A stretch of DNA of 64,000 nucleotides, taken from assembly GCF_002443255.2 (NCBI RefSeq), contig NW_019211456.1, positions 47,676,486 to 47,740,485 of the forward strand, given 5' to 3'. Source of the stretch: Varroa destructor (taxonomy: Eukaryota; Arthropoda; Arachnida; Mesostigmata; Varroidae). Shown here in pieces: positions 50,701 through 64,000 of the stretch. A model generated the notes under the pieces. That model had not been told where the DNA came from. It searched no databases and worked only from the letters and a program-made list of their open reading frames with translations. The position numbers and the translations under genes were made by a program. Numbering within the stretch: position 1 is the first letter of the stretch; each line of letters begins with the position of its first letter.

Positions 50701-53700
50701 CCGTATTGTTTGGAAGAGAAACGAACGTCATTTTGTGAAACGATTTAAGTTGCTTAAAGACGTCACCGCTTGTTCGTGCTGCACGCTCTGCACGTGTGCG
50801 CAGCGGAAGGTTAAAGATAAAGAGCTACGTTCGATTTATATTGCTCTGTTTTCAAACGAACGCAACAATCTTGTTCATGAAACAGATTGATTATTTTCTA
50901 CTGTATATCATGCAATGAAAATGTCGACCCCGTTAATTGGCCATAGGCAGGTGTACGACCGCTTTCTGATCGGAGTCGGACGGTCAACATAAACAGTTGT
51001 CTGTTGGAGTTTTCGAGGGAACAAATGCCTCTATACGCACTAAATGGAGTATCTAATACGCGTTTCCAAACAGAGTAGTAAATACGCATCATTGATAGAA
51101 GCAATAATTTACTGGCTTCGTGCCATAACAAGCGATTTTGATAGGCGTACGGCAAGTGATTGCGTTGCCTGCAAAATACATAGTTAACAGGAAGGGATTT
51201 CACTACTTGCTTAAATGTGGCTTGTATAGCCCGAAAAAAAAGTCGACTTCTGAAGCAGCTTACACACTCGTAGGCGCTTCCAGGTTAACCTACACTCGTA
51301 CCTCACAGGCTTATACAAAGTCTCTATGTAGCTCATAGTTGGTTCTAGGCCTAGTGAATCTTTCTTCCTATTTTCCGGATGTCGACAAGATGTCTTGCCT
51401 ACATCCGGCTTTAAAAGTTCTTCGTTCGATGGATATTTGCGGGAAACCACTGACAGTCGTTTCACGCTAACCAATCTAGCTCTTATATTCATTAGGTCGA
51501 CAACGACTTGATGCAGCGATTTGTGACTAATTGCCCCATGTTGAAACAACTGTGAGCGATTTAGACCCATACCCTCACGTTGCTCGACTTGAGGAGGATG
51601 CTTTCCCGTTTTAGTCAGGGGCAAATAAGACTGCTAAAGAAATATTTCATTCAAGATACTCGTGTGAGCCTGACATGGCTGCCAATCAAGTTTCAAATTG
51701 GCCAGCGCTTCTATGATTCGATCATTGTAGACGTTACGTCCGTATATGCTAATCATTTTTTGACTGCCCTAACCCTTTGGCTTCTAAGCAAAAAAGGTCA
51801 AATAAGAGTAAAGCAGAGACTCCGAGTGAAGCAATTTTATATAGATAAACCCCTCTAGATAACTCATTTTACCATTCGGTTGTTTATGCTTCGTAGAAAT
51901 TCGTATAACATTGTAGATATGACGTGGAACCATTCTAACTCATGGATACTAGGACGAAATCTAGGAGTTCCTTTAAATGTTGTTCGCTACTTAGGCGAAC
52001 CTTGCTGTACCGGTTCAATCACGACTTAATACTATCTACGTAGGCCAGTGCTTTTAAATTTTTTTTTGCCAAAAACTTAAGACGATTACTTATAATATGT
52101 TCCGTAATGATGATTCTGGTTGAATTTACAACATCAATTAGTTAATGATTGTCACTGCTTCTAAGCCTACTTAGTTAGATGACTGAAATAACGTACAGCT
52201 CAGTAGACTAAGTTCATGGGGCATATACGCATCATACCCAATATGAATATGATATGGGGGTAAGATCAGGGTAGTTCGACACCGAACTAGCTATACTTGA
52301 AGAACTAAACGATAATTTCAATCTCACGTTTTACGGCATTCGGAGGTGTGGTACGCAGGAAAAGGCTAGACCTTCATCACGATGTCTGGAACGCCATAAA
52401 AATCTCTTATAAAACAGACTAAGATATACTAAAACCTATGCATATCTGAATACGTTAATATAGCGATTTGGAGCTCTGTGATTATAAACGTTTAAATAGT
52501 TTTAGGCACTTATATAGTTAATAAAAGTTGGCCATGCGCAGTATGTAAAGAGACTTCAGTATTTTCGATGCTTGCTTCTCTTTCGGCATGCTTGAAGGTG
52601 AAGTCTGTGCTTGAACAGGAAAAACATCAGACGTTGTTCGATGCGTCTCCGCTAAAAAGTTCACTGCTTGAACGAAAGTCAGACCAAAGAATGACGGTTG
52701 CTTTACCCAAAATGTTTCATCCCTATCTACAATCAAACTTACCATCAAAGCCGTATCCAAAGTACCACGGAACGGTGAAAGCGACGCTGGGCAGTCCTTG
52801 CTCGGCAATGAGGAAAAGCTCTTACAAAATCTCTATTTGAAAACTCCCTGAACTGTGGTGAAACTCTACATCTTTAATGTAGCTTTTTTGAAAACGATTA
52901 AATCAGGTGTTTCGTGCCTTCGAGGCAGGAACGTCTTAACAGCTTTACAAACCTCATTAAATATTTCTATGAACTAGCATCTTGAATTATCGCCTAAAAT
53001 CTACACTGGTTATTTAGATTTAACTTTAACATTAGATGCAATGGTAAAATCACAGTCTAAGTGTATTTGCTAATCAACCTGTGGGTAAGAGAACGATAGA
53101 GTCCACACAAAGTTTATACCGAATAGGTTTAGTTTCGAACAGCAGATGAGGAATTTGTGGGCAAAGCCTCTACAATTAACCAAAAGCCCAGCATAGTTAT
53201 GACCGTGATCTGATACGCCAACGAGTATTGGTCCCCTACAAGACTACGAGAACCTCTTAGAAGTCCTAATCGCCATTTTGAGGTAGGGCGCTAGCGGAGA
53301 CACCTAATCAGGCTAGACTTGAGACTAGGCTTGAGACTGCATGCCTCCGTAGATCTTGCCCGCAGGCCGTCTTCCTATCAACAGCCAGTCGAATCAGGTA
53401 CGCAGCTATGTTGGCCTGTCGGCATGCGCGGAATGTGATCCACCTCAGGACTGCACTTGACCGCTAGGGCTTGCCGCACCTGCTATTTTGACGCGAACGA
53501 TACGTTCCAACGATGGCGATGGACTACTTCCGTTTCGTTGTAGACTAACGATAGCATCATCAGCGTTAGCGCAACATCTAACGTCGCATATCAATTATAC
53601 CCACCATATCTTTTTTATATCATCAGCAGCGGTGTTACAAGCTATAGCCAACAGGGGGGCACCGCAAGAAAAAAACTACTGTAAATGGTACTAGTATTCT

Positions 53701-56700
53701 TATATAGAAATCATTGTACTGGCAAGTTTATACGAGCATAGCGCATTGTGTATCCCATCGGGAGGAAACAAGTTCTTGCGACTGCAACTGTATAACAGCC
53801 GTCTCTTAAGAGATGCTTATTTTTAAAGCGTATATTAGAAATAGGTATTCGTTTTTGATCTATACTCGAATATAGGAAACTTGGAAATAGCTCCGCTGTC
53901 TAGTGGCAGATTTCGATGTGAGGTATAACAGTAGCGTTGTCAGGGCATCTAGGCCTGCAAAGCGCTTTGTACCAGACAGGTGTTATTATTCAGAGCCAAT
54001 TGTGGCACTACCTGCTGTGCAATAATCGTGCTAGTAGATGTTGTTGAAATGGCAGTGGACAAATAGGTACGACTGTTTTCGGGAAAGGATGTTCCCTAGC
54101 CCCCGTTTTTCTCCCTGCCTCTCTTCGTGCACATTGTGCATTAAGGGTGAGCCATTGTGACCCAAAAGCAATAGTACTCCGGCGCTCCGTGACGACGTCG
54201 ATGTACCTCACGCCCGCGACACCCGCCATCGCCTCGGCCACTGCATCATCTTTTCTGAGCCAATTGAACAGCGAAACAGAAGAAAACCGGGAGCCGGGAA
54301 GCGCCAGGGGGAGCGCAAGAGTCAAACAACGACAGTACAGAATATTGGGGAATGAAATGAAGTATCGTCGACAACCGCTCGCGAGCCCCTACACCAGCAT
54401 CATCATAGCAGCAGTAAAAACGGCAACAACTATAGAGTCGGCATAGTATGTTCGCTTGGGCAGGTCGTTCCGTCAATCGCCGCTGATTGGAATGCGGACC
54501 TGAACCATTGTTGTGCTTCGATTGACTCAGCCATCGACCAACCGTTTGCTCGTTCGTCCGGCTGTTTCTTGAGCACCAGCTTCTCTATGCGACTACCACT
54601 AGCACTACCATTACAACTACTGTTGATGCTGCCGTCGTTATATGACGTCGATCGAATTGTCGAGCGTCTTGGCGAAGCAACGCCACCCTCACCTCCGCCT
54701 TCGCCTCAGATAACTTCGGATGGACGGTGACCGATGCTCCGTGCTTGTTGCCCGACAGCTACCAGCGTGCACACATCACGAACGCATGCACTCGTTTCTG
54801 TCTATCCAGACATACGGTGCGTACGGGGCGAACGGCGTCGAGCGTCGAAAGGAATTCACGCCGACGAGCGAGCGGCCGGCCGGCCATTCAACTAACAGGC
54901 CGTTGAGCCTTTTTCGCCACTAGTTCTGCTAACATTAGCGCTGCTTATTCAAGGCCTACTGCTGTCGCTTCTGCTTCTGTTGCAGTTACTTTCACCAACA
55001 AACAGTAAAGTCGAATATCATAGATATACCACAGGCGTTCGCAGCCGCTGTTGTTGGATCATCATTGTTTCGATGGCTGCCACTGTTTTTGTTGTCGACA
55101 GGACTTCCACAGGGCGTAAGATGTCGGCTGTGTCTCCAGCGATTCAGGCCTTGCATCAAGCATGGATAAAACTCCCCGCAGAGTTCAATGGAGCCAGCAC
55201 CTCCACGAAACGCAACAGTCGTTGTAGGCGTCTTTCCAGAGTAAGAACAGAAAACATCACATACGTAGCGGCAGCGGCCATAGCCGCAGAAACGCAAATC
55301 TCTCTTCCGTAATACAATATACGCAGTCCCGTACGACGGATGGTAAAAATGGCGTACACTAATGAACTGTCAAATTAGAGATGTGCTTTTTTAACGGTTG
55401 GCTGTTGTGTGTCGTTGTATATTATTGGTAACTAATCAATCGATTCGGACGGCTGTCTTTAGCCTCTACCCCTATCGTAATTTAATTAACTAGATGAACT
55501 GGGATCTCGTAAGTTGACGACACGAAGTTACTGCTCAGGATGATATTTTATTGCATTTATTTTAATATGATAACGTAGTCACTTTGGCGATAATAGTTAT
55601 TTTCATTTATATAGTTCTATTACGTATGTCATTAGGTAAGAAATTCTAACAAGTTACAATTGGGCAGACATAACCATCTGGTGGATCTCTTGATAGGACA
55701 ACTATAGGGAAATGCCGCTTTTTGTGTTAGAAGTAGTAAAAAATGCCAGGTTAAACAGTCTACTGTTTATTGGATTTCCCGTTCTTGAAGGATCGAAGGG
55801 TCACCATTCGTTTTTACATGTTAGAAATGAAAGCTTCGTTTCGTCTATAAATTTAACATTTGGTAATCTCTTATTGAATATTGTTTTGGATACTTGGATT
55901 CATATTGCAGACCTCACATTCGTATCATGCGGCATGCCTCGAATAAGCTTCTGTTTATAACAGGTTTCTTTTGTGTAACGTTAAAGGTAATTGATTCATT
56001 TAATCTAGTCGAAGAAGTAGACACCGTGATCCACAAAAAAAAAGTAGTCTCTTAAACGTTCCTGTTGGTGCCTTCTAAACGAATATTTTTGAAATCCTTG
56101 ACATTTACGTTATTCTTCAAGAATCTTAGGTACATCCTTCCTTACTAACCTATACACATAATGGTGCACAAAAATCTACGTGTTGATCGATGCACGATAA
56201 CGGAGTGGGTCCTGAAGATGGATAAAAAATTTTGACTTGGCCATTTGAAGAGCCTATAATTGTGCGGAGATTGTAGTAGGCTCACAGCAAAGCTAACAGT
56301 GTGGGTCCCTATCTTATCAAAGTGTATCCTCAAAGTAGAACAAAATCTAGCTAATTTAGTAAACACAGCCTAATTAAGTCTTAATTATGTATACTTATGT
56401 GTATTAGTTTAATTAAAATAGAACCTACGCTATACTCAGTCATTGTTATAGCAGATAAAACTGATCCCGCTTTTCCATATCAAGCTTCGTATACATTACT
56501 GTCATATCTTTTCTGAAAGATATAACGGGTTTTCAACTTGTTAGGCCGATACTGTGCTTCGAGTTTCGGCCGACGTTTATGCGTCCTCGTACATGCCATC
56601 AGACAAGCATCGGACTTCTCAGAGTTTGAAAATGCATATGAGACTATTAAAGGTACATTTAGGTTTAGGTATTTCCGCCCTAGTTACTATAGGCAATGTA

Positions 56701-59700
56701 TAGGGTGCATAAATCGCATTCTTTTTCCAGCGCCAGCGCATTGTGTTCGAGTTTTTAAGGACTGATACCGTAGTTTAAGAGATACGTATATACGGATAGG
56801 TCATTACGTATTACCATTGCGTTCTGTCTCCCATCTTGAAACTGGATAGATAACATATCTGCTTGTAGATACAATTCAAATGAATCTGATGGGCGCGCCG
56901 GCATTCGATAAATTAGCGATATGTGACAGTGTACAGTTACGCGCCCCCCGAAGGCACACGGTGACTAATACCATGGAGATATTAACAGACTCTAGTTGGG
57001 GCGCTTACCTGTTTCTGCCTTTGTACCTTTAGACCGACTTCGAACCACTTCAACACCCTCCACTTCCACGCTTCTCGCTTGTGTCCGCTGTCTGCGAGAC
57101 CAAATGCATGTGCATTGGGGAGGGCGGATGCTGTGTTACTGAAACGCGGTAAGGAGCCAAATAGTGGCGTTAACGGTGGGCAGCAACGGTTAATCAGTGC
57201 TGTACCGTCCCGTGCCAAAACGAACGTCCACTTGACCGAGCTTCATACGGTCGCTGATGGCCTTTTTTTGCTTCGCTTACTTGTCCAGTAAGCTATATCC
57301 GTGAGTCGCGAAAGAGTGTTAAGGAGGGCGGAGAGAGAGCAAGAGGGAGACGGATAAACAACGAAGGATAGAAATTCGTCTGACAACAAACGTTCGATGC
57401 TACGAGCAGCCGATGAGGAGGAACTGCCGCCACCAAAGACGACGACGATCGGCAGTTGAAGTAACAGCGGGAGCAGACGCAATACAGAAAACGGTTACGT
57501 GAACGCTTCTACGGTCGCTGCGGCCGCAACAGTTCCTAATCGACGGAACAGTTCACCGCTCCGCATCGATAATCTGCAAGCGCGGCCAAACTATAATACA
57601 TGTAGTAGTAGTAATAATACTAGCGAAGTTGAAGTTCGCTCACGCTGGCTATGGCGGTGATGGTAGCAGGAAGGGGAGCGGCAACAACCGCATCGATCGT
57701 CATAAGTCGCAAATCGTCACAATCGTTGTTTTTGTTATTGCCGTCGTCGGGGGAGGGAGTGCCGGAATCCGGATGCCCGTGCCCATACAACGATGGCAGC
57801 CCAACAGTAAGCGCTCTTACGAAGCCGTACAGCCGCTGTTAAATAGCCACTTGCTCCTGGCTGAACTGCGCGCTCTGGCAGAGTTCGCGATGGGTCAGCT
57901 TTTGTGTACACGGAACGCAAAAAGCTCACGACGGCCGGTTGGCTGGACACATGCAGATTTCACTATTCGGCTAAAAATACATTTGGTCACGAAGAAGAAG
58001 CCCATCTAGTGACCCAGCAGCGCAAATATCCTGCCCAGTAAAGCACTCCCTTCATTGAAACAAAACTAAATACATACATTGCTTGCATCTCTCTTACGTG
58101 TGTATATCAGACAACCCCTACAGTGTCATCTTCACTTTCTTATTACGTCTTACAAAGATGCGCAGGAGCTAGTCTGACGATAACAACACACAAAACAATG
58201 TTTAATGAGTCTAGAAAATTCGAGAAGCTAAATTGAGAGAACATAGTTAGTATTAGTTGAAAGTATGTACTTTTCTAGCACGTTTGTCTTAGTCAGCGGA
58301 TGGCCATTTGCCCACTTGGGATTCCACTTGATGACCGACCCTTCGTTGCTAGCTGGAACGTGCGTAACCAAACTAATAATCATAGCTCGCTAATCGGAAA
58401 CTAGAGGTGACCGTGTCACAAACATGACGAAGATATAGAAGATCAAGATACTCCCATGTCATTTGTAGATCTTGTATATCCGTCGTGATTTGCCCCATGA
58501 AAGGACACATGTTCAGGGAAAATACGATCGATAAGAAATTAGCGTATCTACTGTACTACTTACTTGTACTATGAATACGCATTGCTGTTCGGTGGACGTC
58601 AAACAGGCCGAATGCTAGCCCGTGTATATGCAACCGGGGTAGCGCCCGGCCATTTCAGTCTTTGCCCAGCTACCTTTCTTTGATATTGCCTTTGGTTGGC
58701 TACAAGTTAAATACACTTGCTTATAATTTGGTCAAACTGGAAAAACAAATCTCCATTACAAATATGCGTTCATGTTGCATTGGTTATCTTATTCGTTCCG
58801 CTTGTTGATGCAATCAGTTATTTTAGAAACATAGTCCTATATTTATCTGCTAATAAAACGTGAAAGCAGGCCTAGTACATCATAACCCTCGTCAACTTCG
58901 CATATACAAACATTGAAAGCGCCGTTTGTGTGTGTAGTTCTCAAAGGCTGACACCTGGCGTTATGACTATACCAATCGATTTCCATACACATTATACAAA
59001 CATCCATATGTCAGTGTCGTATACGACTGTGTTCTTCAGCCATGCGATAAACAGACGAGCGTCGTACCGACATAAAGATGGACACACGTCATTGTGTGCT
59101 TCATAGATCTATATATATATATATATATTGCAGTGACGCTTCGCTATGAACAGCGTCATCTCATCTGATATATAGCAGAGTATAGCGAGTCAATGGCAAA
59201 GGCCGACGATCCCACGGGCGTCAGCCCAGTATTCATGTACAGATTCATCCGTTGTCGACCGGCAACAAACAACGACAGCACGCGTCACCAGCGGTAAATA
59301 CAAAGTGTCAAATCATCGACAGCCACCGACTCCCACGCGGGCAATTCCGCCCCCGCGCTGACCGACCGACCGACCGACAGGCAGAAAGTTTCAAAATCGA
59401 CTGAATTCAGATTGTGGTAACCATTAACATCTCTGGCGTCGACCTGACCGTCACTGTTATCTGGTAATAGGATCATAGTTTATATAGTAAGTACGACTGG
59501 ACGAATAGTAGTTTAGTTAGTTAAATTGCTCCTGAATTTGAACAAAAAACACAGCAGCATAAAACGGTGCCAGTCGTCGACATTAAAGCTAGGTAAAAAG
59601 GCAGCTTTCATACGAACGCGACGATACAACCAATACCATGTACGATCGTATGTAAATATATCAGGACTTATCGCTCTTGAGGTCTCTGTTTTGTTTCAAA

Positions 59701-62700
59701 TTAACCCTGAGAAAAGGTACAGGTTCTACAACACACAAAGTAGTTGATCATTTGTAGCACCTTTATCCGTATAAACAGTAGCCTATCAACATTTAGGATT
59801 CGAGGTATTGATGAGACGTCGATCTCATTAGAAATGTTCGTGTGTTGCTTAGTGAGACATTTCCTGTTATTGTGGACTTGCGGAACAGATTTTCGATTGA
59901 AATTTCTACCTAGGTGGGAAGTCTAAAAAATTAACTTTTAAGAATACATGTATGAAAAACATAAGTCAGTCTACGGTTGTTCCCAACCTTCGAGGGGGTT
60001 CACACCGTAAGCCAGTCTATGCGCCATACACTGCATCTGGCCACGCGTACATTTTCGTTTGCCAAATCAGCCTGCCAGCGAAACATCATCTCCATTGCCC
60101 CGGTCACGGAGTCGTGTCGATTCATGCAAACAAAATAAGGCATCCGTTGCGACCTACGCGTCACTCATTCGACCACGACCACAAGCCGAGATGCGAACCC
60201 AGTGTCGTTCACATAACTGTAGCACGCTGCACGTATTGCTTTGTTTCGCTTGGCCCACTAATGACAACAGGGGCAATCGATCGACCGCGTTCTGACGGCT
60301 GGTCAAGGCAAGTAGATCATCGATGGAGCGACCAAGCAGGGGATGGAAACATTACCCTTTTTAGTTGCCATTACTCTTGCGTCTGCATCTGGAACGGCCG
60401 ATCTTTTCGTCTCTGTTTCGCTGCTTGATCTCTGGCCGTCCGTTAAATTCATTGTTTGTATGTGCGATGCGAAGTTTTCGTGCTCCCGTGATTATTGCTA
60501 CTACCGTTATTGTCGTTGTCGCTCGGGGTCAGCGGCGTGGGCAGAAATCTTTTGCTGTTCCGTTCAACAGAGTCATGGGCTCCCATTCGAAGCGGATAGG
60601 GAACTGCGATCCTAGCGTTCATAGCAGTAGCCGTGAACCGAAATTATGGCTATTGTACTGCACTGCGTAAAGCTGGTACGCGGTTTGCTCATCATTAATC
60701 TTATGGCACAATTTGAAACGGTAGCAATGTACCGAACTCTTTAGCGTACGCGTAGCAAAAAGTTGTAGCATTGCCGACGACGTGAATTCGAAGGAGAAGA
60801 AAAAACCTAGACTAGTATTCTTTCAACGCTTTTCATCGGTTGGACGAAATCGGTTAGTAACCTAGTGGAAAGTGGTGATTTAGATGCTTGTAGGCACAGG
60901 GTATTGGGGATGAACTATAAAGGAATATATATATCCCTCAGAGACAAAACTGCTTCAGGTCTATACAGTGTATATATATAATCAGTAGACTGACTACATG
61001 TAATAGAAGGGAGCAGGGTTTAAACAATTTTAGAACACGACGGGTTAGGTCTTTAGCTGATGCTTCTACTAACACTGCCGGAATATTATGTCGTGTATGG
61101 GCTTATGTTTATATACCACAGTGATTCTTGGAAATCTCGTGATGTTTCGTGTATTCCGCTTACCTAGTTTGAACGTTTTTCGAATTTATGCTTTTTTGCC
61201 TACCTGACTCAGGTAATCCGTCCTATGCATACCTTTCGAACAGATTGAACGGTGGAGATTTTGTTGTCTGTCAGTAAAAAGGCCACAAAGGCAGGAAATG
61301 TATTCACCAGGTCCGAGCTCACTATCGTCCGTATTAACTACGACTAACTAGTGTACAGCCAAGTAGCTGGCCAACGGACTGAATGTAAAATTTATTTAAC
61401 CTCACAATCGTAGTCAGTCACTCCCATTCGGTCCCCTTGTCGGCTTAGTTTCTCGCTTACCTGTTCACATATACTCACACATATACAGGCACCAACATTA
61501 CTCGCTCAGTCTCGTGTGTACGCTATTAATGGACGGCCAGACGTCGTCCGAAAGATTTTGCGTCTGAACGAATCGGCCTTTGCCCCCTGAGCTAAACTAG
61601 CGTTGCTTTTGATGACCTTCGCCTCTCTCGTAGCTCAAAATGTAGTTGAATCGATGCTAATCCTGCTGCCGCTGTTTCTGGTGCTATTTTTCGCGGTGCG
61701 GATAGTGGTGAGCTGACGAGACGTATAAATGGCTTGTAGCGTATCCTGGAACTAGACTGCGGCCGGCGCTCCCGTTCGTGTTGTTTGTGGCAGCGTGGGG
61801 CAGGCGGCGTCGTTACGAGTTGTAGCGAGGATCACGATTTCGGACTTGGTCTGACCGGCTGATTTTGTGACGACTGCCTAATCAGGGCGCAGTCGGATCG
61901 CGTCCACAGGTTTCGCCATATCGCGGCCTAAGTTGAAGGTGGACCTGGCGGTCGCCGTCAGGCTTTATGTAGCAGTTTCAACGCTACCATCACAAGGAGG
62001 ATCATCAACATCACCAACGAAAGCAGAGGCAAAAGCATCATAAAGCTTAGCCCAATTTTAGGCTAGACGAACGATTCGCCCTCTTTTTGCCACTACTCGT
62101 TTGATATTCGTTTGAGAAGTTGTCAAACCTTCGATGACATCACGAAATTACGTGCCGTCATGAAGTAGAAGCTGACAGAGCACTAAGGATGGGCAAACCC
62201 TAGCGCAACTATCTCTGGTCTGAATAGGCCATCCCACATTAGCAGTCAGGCATATCTATCTATGCGCTCGTTCGAGGGAAATCTGAATGAAACAGTCCAT
62301 CGGTGACAATTACTTCGTATGTAGTATTCTAGTGTACGTTACCCCGAATAAACTACTTGGCAGCAAAAGCTTAAAGTTGTTGTATCATACTTATTTCGAC
62401 GACGCTTTTCTCGTAAATTAAGTATGTACAATTTAAACATATACATGGGTGAAACTCTTTCTTTCTGTATGCTGTATAACATCACACTTGCAAAAAGGCT
62501 TTCTTAAGCAATTCTTTGGCAGATTTCGATGAAATGACAAACCGAAAAAGGTGTATGGCGTCTCTGAGGTACACCGTAGAAACGTTACCTAGCTTTATTA
62601 GATAGAGCCAAGGACCTTTATTTATCGTCTAATAATCTCTAATTAAATAGATTGACATAGGTTGTTCGGTAGGGCTTCGGTAGGTCGATTTTGCAGAACA

Positions 62701-64000
62701 GATACAAAGGCTACATAGCGAGTTTTAGCTCCACACTGAAATAGAAAAGTAAAGAATATTTACAACCTGAATTGTCGGCTGGCAAACACAACACTGGCGT
62801 TAGCAGGAAAAATAAGAATTAAAATATTATAAAGCAATCGATTACTGCCATAGTTAAGTGTCGATAAGCGGATCGACCTATTTAAAGGCTAACTTTGGCT
62901 CGTCTTTCCTCTTTCTTTTTTGTTTCGTCTCGCTTTTTGGCTTTGATATCATTGCACACAGATGGTTGACGATAATAAACAAAGAAAGAATGCTATTTTC
63001 CATAATAATATAATAGCAATAATAATGACAATCCTTCTTCTTGTATCAATTGGCGTGCTGTTATCGTTGCTCCTGCTTTGGTTCGTCTATCTTCGATTTT
63101 GCCTTTTTGGTCATCGTCTTAACCGCGATGTTTTTTTAATCGACGTTTAATCTGCTGCGATGCAGACGTTCTGTCGTCGTCGTCGTCGTCGTTAAATATT
63201 TATTGATTATTCGGCCTCATCCCCTTTGTATTAGAGTGACCTGAATGTTATCGCTGCTGCTACTGCTATGGCAGTCATTTTTACCCTTGATGCCATCGTT
63301 GTAACTGCCCCTGCTGGTATTGGTGAAGATCCGCCATCGTTTTCAATCATCGTTTCTCGCCTGCCGCAGTTCGCACCACAGATCATTGCTGGGTCGATCC
63401 GTCGGCTGTTGGTCGGACGCCCTGGGTGCCTCGACCTCGGAAGCCAAATGGACACAACTGAATCTGCTTTAAAGCAACTATCGAAATCCCCACATCCTAC
63501 CTGGCGTTGACCCCAAGGCACCCTATCGAGTTGTCACCCTCATTTAGCTTTGTTGCTGCTACTGTTGCTGTTGTCTTACCCTAATCGTCTTTTTTCGTAC
63601 TGTGTTTTTTTCTCCCTGTCAATTCACGGCTTAGCTAGAATTACCTCTCCGAGCAGGTCCCTTGGCATCAATACTTGGCTCGATCGAAGCGGTAGCATCG
63701 ACCAGCGGTAACAGGCCGTCAAGCGGTTAGCACGAGTTAAACTGAAGGGAAGTATCGTGTTCGATCGCCACTAGCGCATTGCCAGTTCGTGCCCCAGTCC
63801 CGGGTCGCAGATTCGACCGTCGAACGTCCCCGGGAGCTCCAGAAGCTGCCTCTCGTTGTAGCCAGCAGATGGTAGAGTTCTTGGGATGTTTTGCTAGCCT
63901 AAGAGGACAGTCTAAGTGTTGTGTGTCCATACTATTACAACGATACAAAGCCGCTTGCTGTGATAGTGTTGTTATTAGTGGCTGTGGAGGCGTGATGGCG
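44746..64000. other. non-coding region with microsatellites
   Basis: Holds (TA)n at 49648-49671, (AT)n at 59111-59129, (GACC)n at 59360-59378 and (GTC)7 at 63173-63193. CpG-rich patches near 54.1-54.9 kb, 57.2-57.9 kb and 61.7-61.9 kb could be untranslated exons or regulatory DNA, but no protein similarity or splice-linked exons were found. Open frames up to 158 codons (59952-60428) look like chance. Confidence 0.45.
63173..63193. repeat. (GTC)7 microsatellite
   Basis: A pure GTC triplet tract, one of several GTC/GAC tracts (also 632-651 and 38369-38389). Confidence 0.95.

Noticed and set aside
51211..51624. 137-codon minus-strand frame rich in Lys and Arg.
   Set aside because: No family recognised, and no splice or promoter context. 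It could be an old transposon piece, but nothing specific supports that.
59952..60428. 158-codon plus-strand open frame overlapping two other open frames.
   Set aside because: The composition is irregular, there is no domain, and the same DNA is open in other frames, which is typical of CpG-rich non-coding sequence.
62962..63150. 62-codon frame with one strong membrane-like segment.
   Set aside because: The Leu/Ile/Val run arises from a CTT/CTG-rich stretch. There is no homology or supporting gene structure.
1..64000. CRISPR arrays, operons or phage-like gene clusters.
   Set aside because: No spaced direct repeats, no closely packed same-strand genes and no ribosome-binding-site pattern. 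The window is eukaryotic and gene-poor.

Overview
The window looks like a gene-poor stretch of a eukaryotic nuclear genome, most likely an arthropod and possibly a mite or tick. The grounds are one spliced developmental transcription-factor gene with consensus GT-AG introns, very dense microsatellites (CA, TC, TA, CAG/CTG, GTC/GAC, GCC), poly-T runs, and scattered decayed retrotransposon and DNA-transposon pieces. There are no bacterial-style gene arrays, rRNA genes or CRISPR arrays. The placement below arthropod is inference only; the identification of the main gene does not depend on it.

The one gene I can support firmly is an odd-skipped family C2H2 zinc-finger gene (odd/sob/bowl in flies, OSR in vertebrates) on the minus strand, from about 41033 down to 33578. 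Three coding exons (41033-40979, 35827-35155, 33908-33578) join in frame to give 352 residues with five zinc fingers, so it is of sob/bowl type. The intron inside finger 2 and the last two exons are very secure. The 18-residue first coding exon is inferred from a start codon with an in-frame stop just upstream, a strong donor, and an exact phase match across a 5.15 kb intron. CpG-rich sequence with two copies of a CCAAT motif lies upstream at 41.05-41.65 kb.

Region by region: 1-10.2 kb is non-coding with triplet repeats, plus a compact imperfect hairpin at 3.2 kb. At 10.3-10.5 kb is a broken Ty3/gypsy reverse transcriptase core. From 10.5 to 19.2 kb is non-coding, with a GC-rich, promoter-like patch at 12.3-12.6 kb. 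At 19.2-20.0 kb is a likely decayed Tc1/mariner element with short terminal inverted repeats in TA-rich flanks. From 20 to 33 kb I find only microsatellites. The odd-skipped gene fills 33-41.6 kb. At 43.1-44.75 kb is a Ty3/gypsy remnant (gag-like start and integrase core) surrounding an unexplained minus-strand candidate exon. From 44.8 kb to the end I see only repeats and chance-length ORFs.

I did not find a new multi-gene system. The items most worth following are the odd-skipped gene model and its short first exon, the unexplained exon-like block at 43681-43907, and the transposon remnants.
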